In this document: piece by piece, positions 16,527-25,085 of the stretch | Position numbering within the stretch: position 1 is the first letter of the stretch | Layout of the letters: every line of letters begins with the position of its first letter | From: Opitutales bacterium | Lineage (GTDB): Bacteria > Verrucomicrobiota > Verrucomicrobiia > Opitutales > Oceanipulchritudinaceae | Assembly: GCA_016932335.1 (NCBI GenBank) | Contig: JAFGCZ010000014.1 | Coordinates: 62,001 to 126,000, forward strand | Direction: 5' to 3' | DNA: 64,000 nucleotides | Translations under genes and position numbers: made by a program | The notes under the pieces: model-generated | Told to the model about the DNA's origin: nothing | What the model saw: only the letters and a program-made list of their open reading frames with translations | Database searches by the model: none

Positions 16527-19481
16527 TCAAAAAGATATCCCCATCTGCCATCTCCATGACATACCGGGAGCATAGATCAGTCCGTATTGATCTTCATCAT
16601 CCAGTAGGTTGTCTATGTTCAGCTGAGTGGTGAAGTCATATTTATCGCTGAGGGTGCGGGAATACTTAAGCATAAGGTTCACAGTATAACGTGGGTCCGT
16701 CCATGCCTGAATCTTGGTACCACTATCGTTGAGCTTCAACTGGCGGGTGGTGGTGAAAGCAGAAGCATACTCACGCTTGCTTTCCCAGGTAACCCCGAGC
16801 CCCACCTGGAATCCGTTGAGCACACCTTCGGTAAAGCGGTAGGTGGCCCAGGAGCTGACAGCATCCTTGGGAGTATCATCCAGTGATTCACCTGTGCCGT
16901 ATCCAATACCGGCCCAACTGTTGGTGTCGATATTGGGCAGACCAGCGGAACCACCGGGATAGGCGTCTTCGGGCTGAACCCCACTAAGGCCCCATGAACC
17001 ATTGGGGAAGTACCAAACGGCCCAGCGGTCCCAGTTGTCGGGATTGTAGGGATATTGGGCAAAGTTCCCGGCATCGTCGATCTGACGTGTGGTGTGCGAA
17101 TAGTTGAGGAGAATCTGAATGTTTTCGTTCGGAGTAAAGAGGAGTTGGGCCTCATAACCTTCGGACGAATCGGAAATGGACTGACTGGCGCCATGAGAAG
17201 ACCAGTCTTCGGAAGCGGTGTTCACGTTGGGGTCTTCGTCCACTTCGGTGCCAGTGTAAAGCCAACCCGGCCATGCATCCACACGCTCTTCATAGGGTTT
17301 GGCATATTCTGCATTGAGGGTTTCAAAGACTTTATCGAGGTACGCGGCACCATCTGCAGAGGAGGCATTGATGTACGTGTAGGTTTCTCCATCATTTGGA
17401 TTTACCGCCTCGAACACCGCTCCGGAAGCAACGGCACTGTCCCATTCGCTGCGGGCTGACTGGAGCCAGAGATTATCGGCCTTGGCCGGATCTGCAGCAT
17501 TGAAATCGTCCATACGATAAACGATATCGGCATCGGGATCAAACTGCCCCCATGCGGGATAGGGAGCCCACCAGTAGGATGCGGGAACACCGGTGCGCTC
17601 GATTTTAAATGCGCTGACAGTTCCGGAAATTTTTCCATCGAACAAGTCGAATTTGATGCCGGCTTCTTTGGAAACGGCCTTGGCGGCGGGCAGCGCATTG
17701 CCATATCCATCCACAGCGCCATCGAAATTGGGATTAATCCCTTCGGAACGCAGGGCAAAGACACTAAACCCTTCCAGCAATTCCAAGCTGACCCCAAACT
17801 GAGTGCTGTCGGTGGAAACACTCGGGCTTTCGCTAATCTCAAAAGGTGCAGATACCTCGCGCAGATTGGCGTTGATGGTATCGACAGAGTTTTTGTCGCG
17901 GCGGATACCGGCAATGACAAAAAGGCGATCTTTGAGGAAGCGGCCGGAATAGACCAGATAATTGCCTGCGTTATTGGCTGAGGTCCATTTGTAGGTATTG
18001 GGCTCGAGCTCGGAGCTGGGAGAACCGTCTCCCTGAACATCAAAGCGGATGTAGGAACTGTCCAGAGGGCTTTTCCAATTCCAATCAGCCGAATTGTAGC
18101 TCATAATATCGCTTTCAGATTCTTCGTAGGAAAAGCCGTAGAGCAGATTATGCGAGGAAGCGAACCATCCTTTATCCTGAAGCAGATCGAACTTATAGTT
18201 TAATTCTGCGCGGAATTGGTCGCGGGTGTTTTCCTCGTGGTTATCGCTCCAGTTATACTGGAAGACAACATTATCCACTTCCACAAAATCATCGGCCGTA
18301 GTTCCATTGATGATCTGGCGCGCCCGAACAGTGCCCCACAGATCCTGAGGGCCCGTGTTGCAGACTAATGCGCCAAAGACGTCGCGGGTATCATATTCGG
18401 CCTTGTTGTAGTTGTAGCCGATAAGGGCATCCAGCCCATCAAAGATATGCTGTTCCACTTGGATGAAGGCATTTACGGCCTTGGTCTCTACATAGGTATC
18501 GGGGCCGGACCAACGAAAAGTGCGCACGTCCTTATCATCAAATTCAAGGAAGCCGTATGTCTGCATGCGGTCAGGCTGATCGACGGGAATATCTTCGATG
18601 GTGGGGGTGCGCACACTTTGGAAGCTGACCCCTTCATCGGTTTGCTCACCGTATTCAAAATCCACAGTAACTTTGGTTGTTTCAGTTGGCTTGAACGTGA
18701 CAATGGGCGAGATAAAGTAGTGCTCACTGTTTTTGATATCCGTCCAATCGTCGGATGTTTCCGCAGCCATAGTAATGCGGTAGTTAACATCCCATGTTTC
18801 AGAAATCGGCCCGGAGACATCCGCAGTGGCCCGGTAGAGATTGTCGGAACCGATCTGCACCTCATATGACTGATGCAGTTTATCCATCGGCTGTTTGACC
18901 ACGTAATTGATGACACCACCAAAATTACCGATACCGTAAAGCAACGCAGAAGGCCCGCGGACAACTTCAATACGGTCGATATTAATGGAGTCGGTGGCAT
19001 GCTGACGGCGGAAACCGTTGCGCAGAACATTGTCGGTTACAAATCCGCGCATTTTGAAAGACGTCTGCGTTTTATTATTGGTCACCCCTTCGGGGTTGTT
19101 GACACCGCCTACATCATCAAATGCGGCCGCATTCATGGCATCGTTCTGGGACTGGAGGACAATCCCCGCGCTGTAGCGGAGGGATTCGCGCAAGTCTCCT
19201 GAGCCGGTGTCTTCGATAAATTCGGATGTGACCACTTCGATGCTCAGGGGAATATCCTTGATGGGGACATTCACGCGGGTACCGGAAATGGCATTGGAGG
19301 CATAGTAGCCGCTATCTGTAGATGTATTGACCTCAAACGGAGAGAGTACGAGGACAGTGTCCTGGTCGTCCGCCCCCTGCCCAAAGACAGCCGGCGAACA
19401 CAGCAGTGCAGGGGTAGCAACAGCTGCAAAAAGGGCGAAATGAGGTACAGATCGCCCGTTCCTGGGTTTCATTTTTTTCAT
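16527..19481 (-). CDS. TonB-dependent receptor of the beta-glucan locus
   Basis: 984 residues from ATG 19481. The frame is open 26 codons further up to 19559, but that segment overlaps the operator and is unlikely to be translated. After a signal peptide (about 1-36) comes VLVLSPFEVNTSTDSGY, the N-terminal extension typical of Verrucomicrobiota receptors, which probably holds the TonB box. The plug domain (about 55-190) includes GTRVNVPIKDIPLSIEVVTSEF and RGPSALLYGIGNFGGVINYV. The 22-strand barrel ends in the terminal aromatic residue (WQMGISF). It moves oligosaccharides or metal complexes across the outer membrane with TonB energy. No SusD is present. The divergent phosphorylase-like gene and the laminarinase-type genes suggest beta-glucan oligosaccharides as substrate; this is inference. 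Confidence 0.92.
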   Translation of the reverse strand: MKKMKPRNGRSVPHFALFAAVATPALLCSPAVFGQGADDQDTVLVLSPFEVNTSTDSGYYASNAISGTRVNVPIKDIPLSIEVVTSEFIEDTGSGDLRESLRYSAGIVLQSQNDAMNAAAFDDVGGVNNPEGVTNNKTQTSFKMRGFVTDNVLRNGFRRQHATDSINIDRIEVVRGPSALLYGIGNFGGVINYVVKQPMDKLHQSYEVQIGSDNLYRATADVSGPISETWDVNYRITMAAETSDDWTDIKNSEHYFISPIVTFKPTETTKVTVDFEYGEQTDEGVSFQSVRTPTIEDIPVDQPDRMQTYGFLEFDDKDVRTFRWSGPDTYVETKAVNAFIQVEQHIFDGLDALIGYNYNKAEYDTRDVFGALVCNTGPQDLWGTVRARQIINGTTADDFVEVDNVVFQYNWSDNHEENTRDQFRAELNYKFDLLQDKGWFASSHNLLYGFSYEESESDIMSYNSADWNWKSPLDSSYIRFDVQGDGSPSSELEPNTYKWTSANNAGNYLVYSGRFLKDRLFVIAGIRRDKNSVDTINANLREVSAPFEISESPSVSTDSTQFGVSLELLEGFSVFALRSEGINPNFDGAVDGYGNALPAAKAVSKEAGIKFDLFDGKISGTVSAFKIERTGVPASYWWAPYPAWGQFDPDADIVYRMDDFNAADPAKADNLWLQSARSEWDSAVASGAVFEAVNPNDGETYTYINASSADGAAYLDKVFETLNAEYAKPYEERVDAWPGWLYTGTEVDEDPNVNTASEDWSSHGASQSISDSSEGYEAQLLFTPNENIQILLNYSHTTRQIDDAGNFAQYPYNPDNWDRWAVWYFPNGSWGLSGVQPEDAYPGGSAGLPNIDTNSWAGIGYGTGESLDDTPKDAVSSWATYRFTEGVLNGFQVGLGVTWESKREYASAFTTTRQLKLNDSGTKIQAWTDPRYTVNLMLKYSRTLSDKYDFTTQLNIDNLLDDEDQYGLIYAPGMSWRWQMGISF

Positions 19482-19549
19482 TAAGACAATCGGGGTTCGT
19501 TGGTTAAGTGAAAGCGAAACTGCCAGCAATGGCAATGGTCCAAAGTTTG

Positions 19550-19563
19550 TGCACCTCAATGCA
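19550..19563 (+). promoter_or_regulatory. Operator-like palindrome, copy 1 (TGCACCTCAATGCA)
   Basis: TGCA-N6-TGCA with matching flanks (TGTGCA on the left and TGCACA on the right). It is the first of three sites fitting TGCAC-N3-AATGCA. It lies 69 bases upstream of the receptor ATG on the minus strand. A TTGACG (minus strand, 19567-19572) that could serve as the receptor's -35 box lies between this copy and copy 2, which would suit repression by the LacI protein encoded nearby. Confidence 0.65.
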
Positions 19564-19580
19564 CATCGTCAATACTATTT

Positions 19581-19594
19581 TGCATTAATGTGCA
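19581..19594 (-). promoter_or_regulatory. Operator-like palindrome, copy 2 (minus strand TGCACATTAATGCA)
   Basis: The second copy of TGCAC-N3-AATGCA, in opposite orientation, 31 bases from copy 1 centre to centre (about three helical turns). The spacing is compatible with cooperative binding on one DNA face. It lies in the divergent region between the receptor and the phosphorylase-like gene, so it could control both. Confidence 0.65.
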
Positions 19595-19733
19595 CCTTTT
19601 TTAATTGACTCAAAAAGTGAATTGAAGATGCTCTAAAAGATATTCGGAAGAAATACCGAGACGAATTTCCAACGAACGAAAGGATGGCTCAGCCCCTTCG
19701 TTCCGACAGATCTCCCAACACATACACCCTTAC

Positions 19734-22700
19734 ATGAAGGAATTTTCCACACCCCCTCTCGAAGACAACGAACACGGCTTTACAATCCGCCGGTACGATC
19801 ACATGGATCCATTTCTGATTCACCTCCCGAGCAGCAGCAATCACTGGATTTATGCGGGAAGCAACGGTGCTATAAGCGCCGGAAAAGGAAATCCGGGCAA
19901 GTCTTTGTTCCCATATTATACGCAGGACAAACTGTTCGATATGGCCGATGCGGCAGGCAGCCTATGCCTCTTGCGCGGTATCGATAAAAACGGCCAAAAC
20001 TACCTGTTGGAAGCCTTTAAGAAGGGAGCTGTAACGGAGCAGACGATTGAACGAAACCTTATAAAAAGCAGCAGCGGAAGCGCCCTGACTTTTGAGGAAA
20101 TACACCGAGAAAGAGGCCTTATCATACAATGCACCTGGAGCAGCAGCGAAAACTATGGCTTACTCCACTCTCTAACGGTTAAAAACACCGGAAAAAGTCC
20201 TCTGGAATGCGACATACTCTTTGGCATTCACAACATTATGCCGGCCGGCTTAACCGACCAGTTTCAAAATGAATTCAGCAACTTGGCCGATGCCTACAAA
20301 CGCTGCGAACTGATCGGTCCCAACAACCTGGCACTTTACTACTTAAATTCGGTACCCACCGACAGAGCAGAGCCCAGTGAGGGATTGCGTTGCAATACAG
20401 TCTGGAACTGCGGCTGGAACGATGCTACGGTGCTGATCAACAGTAAACAGATAGAACAGTTTCGCCAGGGAAAAACCGTTGAAGCCATCCCCGAGTCACG
20501 TGGCTTAAGAGGAGCCTATCTATTGAGTAAGCGCATCCACCTGGAGGGAGGAAGCAGCAGCCGTTGTATACTGGCGGCAGAGTTGGGCTTGTCTGCAGCA
20601 GAAGTGGTTAACCTGCAGCATAAGTTGAGGTCACTCCCCAACGCGATAGCAGAACTCGACAAAGAAGCCAAGGATACCGCAAGAACGTTGAAAGAAATAA
20701 TCGCTGCGGCAGACGGGTTGCAGGCCAGCGGAGATCCATTGCGCAATGCGCGCCATTACTCCAACACACTTTATAATGTGCTCAGAGGCGGGATTTTCGC
20801 CAAAGGCTACATCCTCCCAACAGAGGATCTGAGGAAAACCATCGAGCATTACAATAAGGACGTATTTGAGAAGCACCGCCCGTGGCTGGAAACGTTACCC
20901 GAAAGCCTGCACCTGAACGACTTACTACAACAGGCTGAAAAAACGAATGATCACCAGCTGATTCGACTTTGCCGTGAGTATTTGCCGCTGATTTTCAGCC
21001 GCCGCCACGGTGATCCATCCCGTCCCTGGAATCGCTTCAATATTGTCCTTAAAAATACAGACGGAAGCCCCAAATACGCTTATGAAGGGAACTGGCGCGA
21101 TATTTTCCAAAACTGGGAAGCCCTGCTTTACTCCTACCCCGAATTTATTGAGTCCGTCATCTACAAATTTGTGAATAATTCCACAGCCGACGGTCATAAT
21201 CCCTACCGGATTACCAAAGACGGATTTGACTGGGAAATATTCGATCCCAATTCACCGTGGTCAAACATCGGCTACTGGGGCGACCATCAGATAATATACC
21301 TGCTGAAACTGCTGGAGGCCTCGCACAAACACCACCCTTCCCGACTTCAAAACCTGTTGAAAAAGAGCTATTTTTCGTATGCACAAGTTCCTTACCATAT
21401 TCGAGAGTTCAGTGAGGTGCTGAAGAACCCAAGCGCATCCATTGTTTACAGTGATGCCGATGAACAAGCAATCTACGCACGCATTGGCCGCATGGGTGAA
21501 GACGGCAAAATGCTGCCGACCGCAGACGGAAAGGTTTATCAGGTAACCCTGATGGAGAAACTGCTGGTAGCACTGTTGAGCAAACTGGCCAATCTGGTTC
21601 CCGGCGGCGGTATCTGGATGAATACTCAGCGTCCAGAATGGAATGATGCCAACAACGCGCTGGCTGGCTTTGGCATTTCTGTGGTTACTCTGGGCTACAT
21701 TCACCGTTATATATTGTTCCTCGAAGATCTGGTCCGTGAGAGCACTCCCGAAGGTGTTTTTGAGCTGAACCGGCGCCTGAAAAAATGGCTGGAAGAACAA
21801 ACCGCCACACTGGAAAAACTGTCCTGCGATGAAAACGCCGTCAATCATTCGGAAAAACGTCGGAAATACCTTTGTGAACTGGGAATTGCAGCAAGCAATT
21901 ACCGGCTGGATCTGTATGCACATGGTGCAGATGAACACTTTGAACCATTATCCAGATCTGAATTGCTTCGCTACCTGGAAGCCGCCAGAAAAAGCGTTTC
22001 TCATTCACTGTTGAAGAATGAGCGAGGCGACGGATTGTTCCATGCGTACAACACGATGAACCTGACAGAAAAGGGCATCGATTTATCGCGTTTGGATGTC
22101 ATGCTGGAGGGACAAGTTTCGATTCTCAGCGCCCATCTATTGAACGCCAACAAAGTCAGCGATTTACTCAAAGCCCTGCGGCAAAGTGCTCTTTATTGCC
22201 CGCAGAGAAAGTCTTACCTGCTGCAGCCCGATAAAGCACTGCCCTCCTTTTTGGAGAAAAACAAAATTACCACGGAAGCCGTTGAAAAAAGCGCGCTGCT
22301 GAAGCAAATGCTGAAAGATGGCTACACCTGCATCGTTGAAAAAGATAGCGATGGGAACGTGCGCTTCAACGGTGATTTCCGCAACAGCGAAGGTGTCGGC
22401 ACGGCTTTGGAGCAAATGAAGCGAACGGCCTACAAAGCACTTATCGAGGAGGAACAGAAAGATCTGCAACAGCTTTTTGAAGAAACCTTCCAACACCGGA
22501 CATTTACCGGGCGATCCAGTGCCTTTTTTGCCTTTGAAGGACTCGGCAGCATTTACTGGCATATGGTCTCCAAACTGATTCTGGCAATTCAGGAAAACCA
22601 CACTCAGATCCGTAAAGAAGACCCGGCCGGAGAAAACTGCAGCACCGTTGCCGCGGCTTATACAGAGACACTCCTTGGGCTGGGACTTTATAAAAGCCCT

Positions 22701-23156
22701 CATGAATACGGAGCATTTCCGACGGATCCTTATTCGCACACCCCCAAACATGCCGGAGCGCAACAACCGGGCATGACTGGACAGGTAAAGGAAGACTTAC
22801 TCAACCGTTACCTCGAGCTCGGGCTGGAAATTCATGACGGCTGTATCCGCTTTGATCCGTATCTGCTGCAAAAGCAGGAGTTTGCAGAGGGAGAAAGTTG
22901 CTTCCATTATTACTCAACCAACGGAGCGTGGGAAACACTGGATCTCCCGGAAAACAGTCTGGCCTTTACCTATTGTCAGGTCCCGGTGGTTTACCACATC
23001 GGAAAAGACAGGCGTCTATGTCTTCACTTCAAAGATGGGCATAAAGTAGAAAAAATGGAAACCACACTAAACCAAGAGGAGGCAAAGCATCTTTTCAGCA
23101 GAAGCGAAAAACTACATTACCTCTATGTGCAGTTTCCCGAAACGATCTTTCACTAA
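19734..23156 (+). CDS. Large cytoplasmic glycoside phosphorylase-like protein (clan GH-Q, GH149/GH161-type candidate)
   Basis: 1140 residues, no signal peptide and no membrane helix, so cytoplasmic. The N-terminal half is beta-rich (SNHWIYAGSNGAISAGKGNPG and ALFGIHN-like strands). The second half looks like an (alpha/alpha)6 barrel, with FSRRHGDPSRPWNRF, YEGNWRDIFQNWEALLYSYP, NIGYWGDHQIIYLLKLLE and NTQRPEWNDANNALAGFG. The EWNDANNAL stretch resembles the DWND general-acid region of GH94 phosphorylases. Beta-1,3-glucan phosphorylases of GH149 and GH161 have about this length, cytoplasmic location and clan. GH17, GH16, a sugar transporter and GH30 follow directly, so a phosphorylase releasing glucose 1-phosphate from imported beta-glucan oligosaccharides fits well. 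Family membership is from memory of motifs and context; another alpha/alpha-barrel hydrolase cannot be excluded. Confidence 0.6.
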   Translation: MKEFSTPPLEDNEHGFTIRRYDHMDPFLIHLPSSSNHWIYAGSNGAISAGKGNPGKSLFPYYTQDKLFDMADAAGSLCLLRGIDKNGQNYLLEAFKKGAVTEQTIERNLIKSSSGSALTFEEIHRERGLIIQCTWSSSENYGLLHSLTVKNTGKSPLECDILFGIHNIMPAGLTDQFQNEFSNLADAYKRCELIGPNNLALYYLNSVPTDRAEPSEGLRCNTVWNCGWNDATVLINSKQIEQFRQGKTVEAIPESRGLRGAYLLSKRIHLEGGSSSRCILAAELGLSAAEVVNLQHKLRSLPNAIAELDKEAKDTARTLKEIIAAADGLQASGDPLRNARHYSNTLYNVLRGGIFAKGYILPTEDLRKTIEHYNKDVFEKHRPWLETLPESLHLNDLLQQAEKTNDHQLIRLCREYLPLIFSRRHGDPSRPWNRFNIVLKNTDGSPKYAYEGNWRDIFQNWEALLYSYPEFIESVIYKFVNNSTADGHNPYRITKDGFDWEIFDPNSPWSNIGYWGDHQIIYLLKLLEASHKHHPSRLQNLLKKSYFSYAQVPYHIREFSEVLKNPSASIVYSDADEQAIYARIGRMGEDGKMLPTADGKVYQVTLMEKLLVALLSKLANLVPGGGIWMNTQRPEWNDANNALAGFGISVVTLGYIHRYILFLEDLVRESTPEGVFELNRRLKKWLEEQTATLEKLSCDENAVNHSEKRRKYLCELGIAASNYRLDLYAHGADEHFEPLSRSELLRYLEAARKSVSHSLLKNERGDGLFHAYNTMNLTEKGIDLSRLDVMLEGQVSILSAHLLNANKVSDLLKALRQSALYCPQRKSYLLQPDKALPSFLEKNKITTEAVEKSALLKQMLKDGYTCIVEKDSDGNVRFNGDFRNSEGVGTALEQMKRTAYKALIEEEQKDLQQLFEETFQHRTFTGRSSAFFAFEGLGSIYWHMVSKLILAIQENHTQIRKEDPAGENCSTVAAAYTETLLGLGLYKSPHEYGAFPTDPYSHTPKHAGAQQPGMTGQVKEDLLNRYLELGLEIHDGCIRFDPYLLQKQEFAEGESCFHYYSTNGAWETLDLPENSLAFTYCQVPVVYHIGKDRRLCLHFKDGHKVEKMETTLNQEEAKHLFSRSEKLHYLYVQFPETIFH

Positions 23157-23169
23157 CCCTAATTCATAT

Positions 23170-24168
23170 ATGATCCAAAAACTCATACCCGCATTCATCG
23201 CCCTAAGCACTGCGGTTTTATGGAGTGCAGAGCAGCCCCACCACACACTTGGAGAAACCTGGGAACCGGCCATCTGTTTTTCCGTTTACAGGGACGGGCA
23301 AAGCCCGGTAACACAATCCTACCCGACAACAGAGGAAATATCTGCAGACCTGCAGTTGATTGGCCAACACTTCAGCCTGATTCGCTTATACGATTGTAGT
23401 GAATACGCCGTGCGGCTTTTGGAAACCATCCGTGCAGAACAACTGCCTTTTAAAGTGCTTCTGGGAGCCAGTTTGGATGCCGAATTTGCCAACCCCAAGA
23501 ACAGTTGGACCGATTGGGCGGGGGTCAATTTTGAAAAGAACAAAACACATAATGACGAAGAGACAGACCGCCTGATTACATTGGCCAACGAGTATTCCGA
23601 CATCATCACCGCCGTTGCGGTGGGCAATGAATCGCTGGTGGACTGGACAGACCACCCGGTAACACCTGAGCGAAGTCTGGAGCTGGTGCTGAAAGTGAAG
23701 CACAGAGTAATACAACCGGTAACGGTATGCGACAACTGGGTGCCGTGGTGGGATGGTTTGGACGGGCTCGCCGAAGCGGTAGATTTTATCTCTCTGCACA
23801 CCTATCCTCAATGGGAAGGGAAGTCGGTGGAACAGGCACTGGATTACAGCAAAGCCAATTACTATACCGTCAGGGCCGCTCACCCCGGTAAAAAAGTCAT
23901 CATTACAGAAGCCGGTTGGTGCACCACAAGCGATCATCCGCAGATGTTGCCCGGTGCTGCCACGGAAGAGAACCAGACTAAGTATATCGGCAAGCTGCTG
24001 GACTGGGCTCAAGCAGACCAGATTACCCTCTTTCTCTTTGAGGCGGTCGATGAAAACTGGAAAGGAAGCGAATCCCGGACAGAGCCGGAGAAACACTGGG
24101 GCTTATACCGCTCAGACAGAACGCCCAAGAAAGTCGTGGAAAGCCTCCGCAAACTCACAGAAGAATAA
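23170..24168 (+). CDS. Secreted GH17 beta-1,3-glucanase
   Basis: 332 residues from ATG 23170, with a signal peptide (MIQKLIPAFIALSTAVLWSA); the frame is open 15 codons upstream, but that overlaps the preceding gene and is unconserved. It is a (beta/alpha)8 barrel of glycoside hydrolase family 17. The acid/base Glu154 lies in VAVGNES and the nucleophile Glu247 in VIITEAGW, both at family-typical positions. Other family features are LIRLYDCS and FISLHTYPQW. GH17 enzymes cut or transfer beta-1,3-glucans such as laminarin. The gene starts 13 bases after the phosphorylase-like gene and ends 8 bases before the GH16 gene, so one operon is likely. Whether it is endo, exo or a transglycosylase is not visible. 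Confidence 0.9.
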   Translation: MIQKLIPAFIALSTAVLWSAEQPHHTLGETWEPAICFSVYRDGQSPVTQSYPTTEEISADLQLIGQHFSLIRLYDCSEYAVRLLETIRAEQLPFKVLLGASLDAEFANPKNSWTDWAGVNFEKNKTHNDEETDRLITLANEYSDIITAVAVGNESLVDWTDHPVTPERSLELVLKVKHRVIQPVTVCDNWVPWWDGLDGLAEAVDFISLHTYPQWEGKSVEQALDYSKANYYTVRAAHPGKKVIITEAGWCTTSDHPQMLPGAATEENQTKYIGKLLDWAQADQITLFLFEAVDENWKGSESRTEPEKHWGLYRSDRTPKKVVESLRKLTEE

Positions 24169-24176
24169 ACACACTT

Positions 24177-24974
24177 ATGAAATCACCTCTACTACCCTTA
24201 GCACTTTTAAGCCTACTGCCCATGAATCTACACGCAAAAGAATGGAAATTGGTTTGGTCCGATGAATTCAACGAGGGTGCGTTGCCATCGACAGAAAAAT
24301 GGCGTTACCAAACAGGCGGTCACGGTTGGGGGAACAATGAGCTTGAGTTTTATACCGACCGAAGAGATGAAAACGCCAATGCCTTCATTGAAGAGGGAAA
24401 GCTCATCCTCGAAGCCCGAAAAGAAGCTTACAACGATTTGCTTTACACCTCGGCCCGGCTCAATTCCAGAGAGAGTTGGATCTATGGCCGCTTTGTTATC
24501 CGTGCGAGAGTGCCCGAGATGGAGGGCACGTGGCCGGCCATCTGGATGATGCCGGACAAGGCCACCTACGGAGACTGGCCCAAGAGCGGGGAAATAGACA
24601 TTATGGAGCACCTTGGCCGGATGAAAAACTCCATCCATTGCACCCTGCACACCGAGGCAGCCAACCATATGAAGGGGAATCAACGGACAAGCATCACCGA
24701 AGTAAAAACAGCAACCACAGAATTCCATGATTACCGTGTGGACTGGACACCTGAGGGTATCTGCGGATTCGTGGACGATGTTTTGTTTTTCTCGGCAGAG
24801 AACGAAACACTGGCAGACCCAGAAAAAGGGCATGCTTACTGGCCGTATGACCAGCCTTTCCACCTGATTCTAAACCTGGCCATCGGCGGAAACTGGGGCG
24901 GCGAGGTTGATCCCGCACTGACAAACCAAAGGTTGGAAATAGACTATGTGCGTGTTTATCAGTGCGAGGACTAA
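24177..24974 (+). CDS. Secreted GH16 endo-beta-glucanase (laminarinase type)
   Basis: 265 residues: a signal peptide (about 1-20) followed by a single GH16 jelly-roll domain with no binding module. The catalytic signature is complete: Glu139, Asp141 and Glu144 in SGEIDIMEHLGR, the E-x-D-x-x-E form with methionine typical of laminarinases and lichenases. Other conserved parts are WSDEFNEG, WGNNELEFYT, GTWPAIWMMP, HDYRVDWTPEGI and NLAIGGNWGG. It would hydrolyse internal beta-1,3 (or mixed-linkage) bonds of laminarin outside the cytoplasm. It lies in the GH17-GH16-transporter-GH30 series. GH16 also contains agarases and carrageenases, but the neighbours and motif favour beta-glucan. Confidence 0.92.
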   Translation: MKSPLLPLALLSLLPMNLHAKEWKLVWSDEFNEGALPSTEKWRYQTGGHGWGNNELEFYTDRRDENANAFIEEGKLILEARKEAYNDLLYTSARLNSRESWIYGRFVIRARVPEMEGTWPAIWMMPDKATYGDWPKSGEIDIMEHLGRMKNSIHCTLHTEAANHMKGNQRTSITEVKTATTEFHDYRVDWTPEGICGFVDDVLFFSAENETLADPEKGHAYWPYDQPFHLILNLAIGGNWGGEVDPALTNQRLEIDYVRVYQCED

Positions 24975-25020
24975 TCGGCCGGGCACTCAAATTTCACAGG
25001 CCGGAGCATTCTTTGTATTG

Positions 25021-25034
25021 TGCACAACAATGCA
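25021..25034 (+). promoter_or_regulatory. Operator-like palindrome, copy 3 (TGCACAACAATGCA)
   Basis: The third site fitting TGCAC-N3-AATGCA, 52 bases upstream of the transporter ATG in the 111-base gap after the GH16 gene. It suggests a second regulated promoter inside the locus, controlling the transporter and GH30. Confidence 0.62.
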
Positions 25035-25085
25035 AGTTGCTAAGGTCAAAAACAACTACCTCAATTCTGCAATTTACCCCTATAC

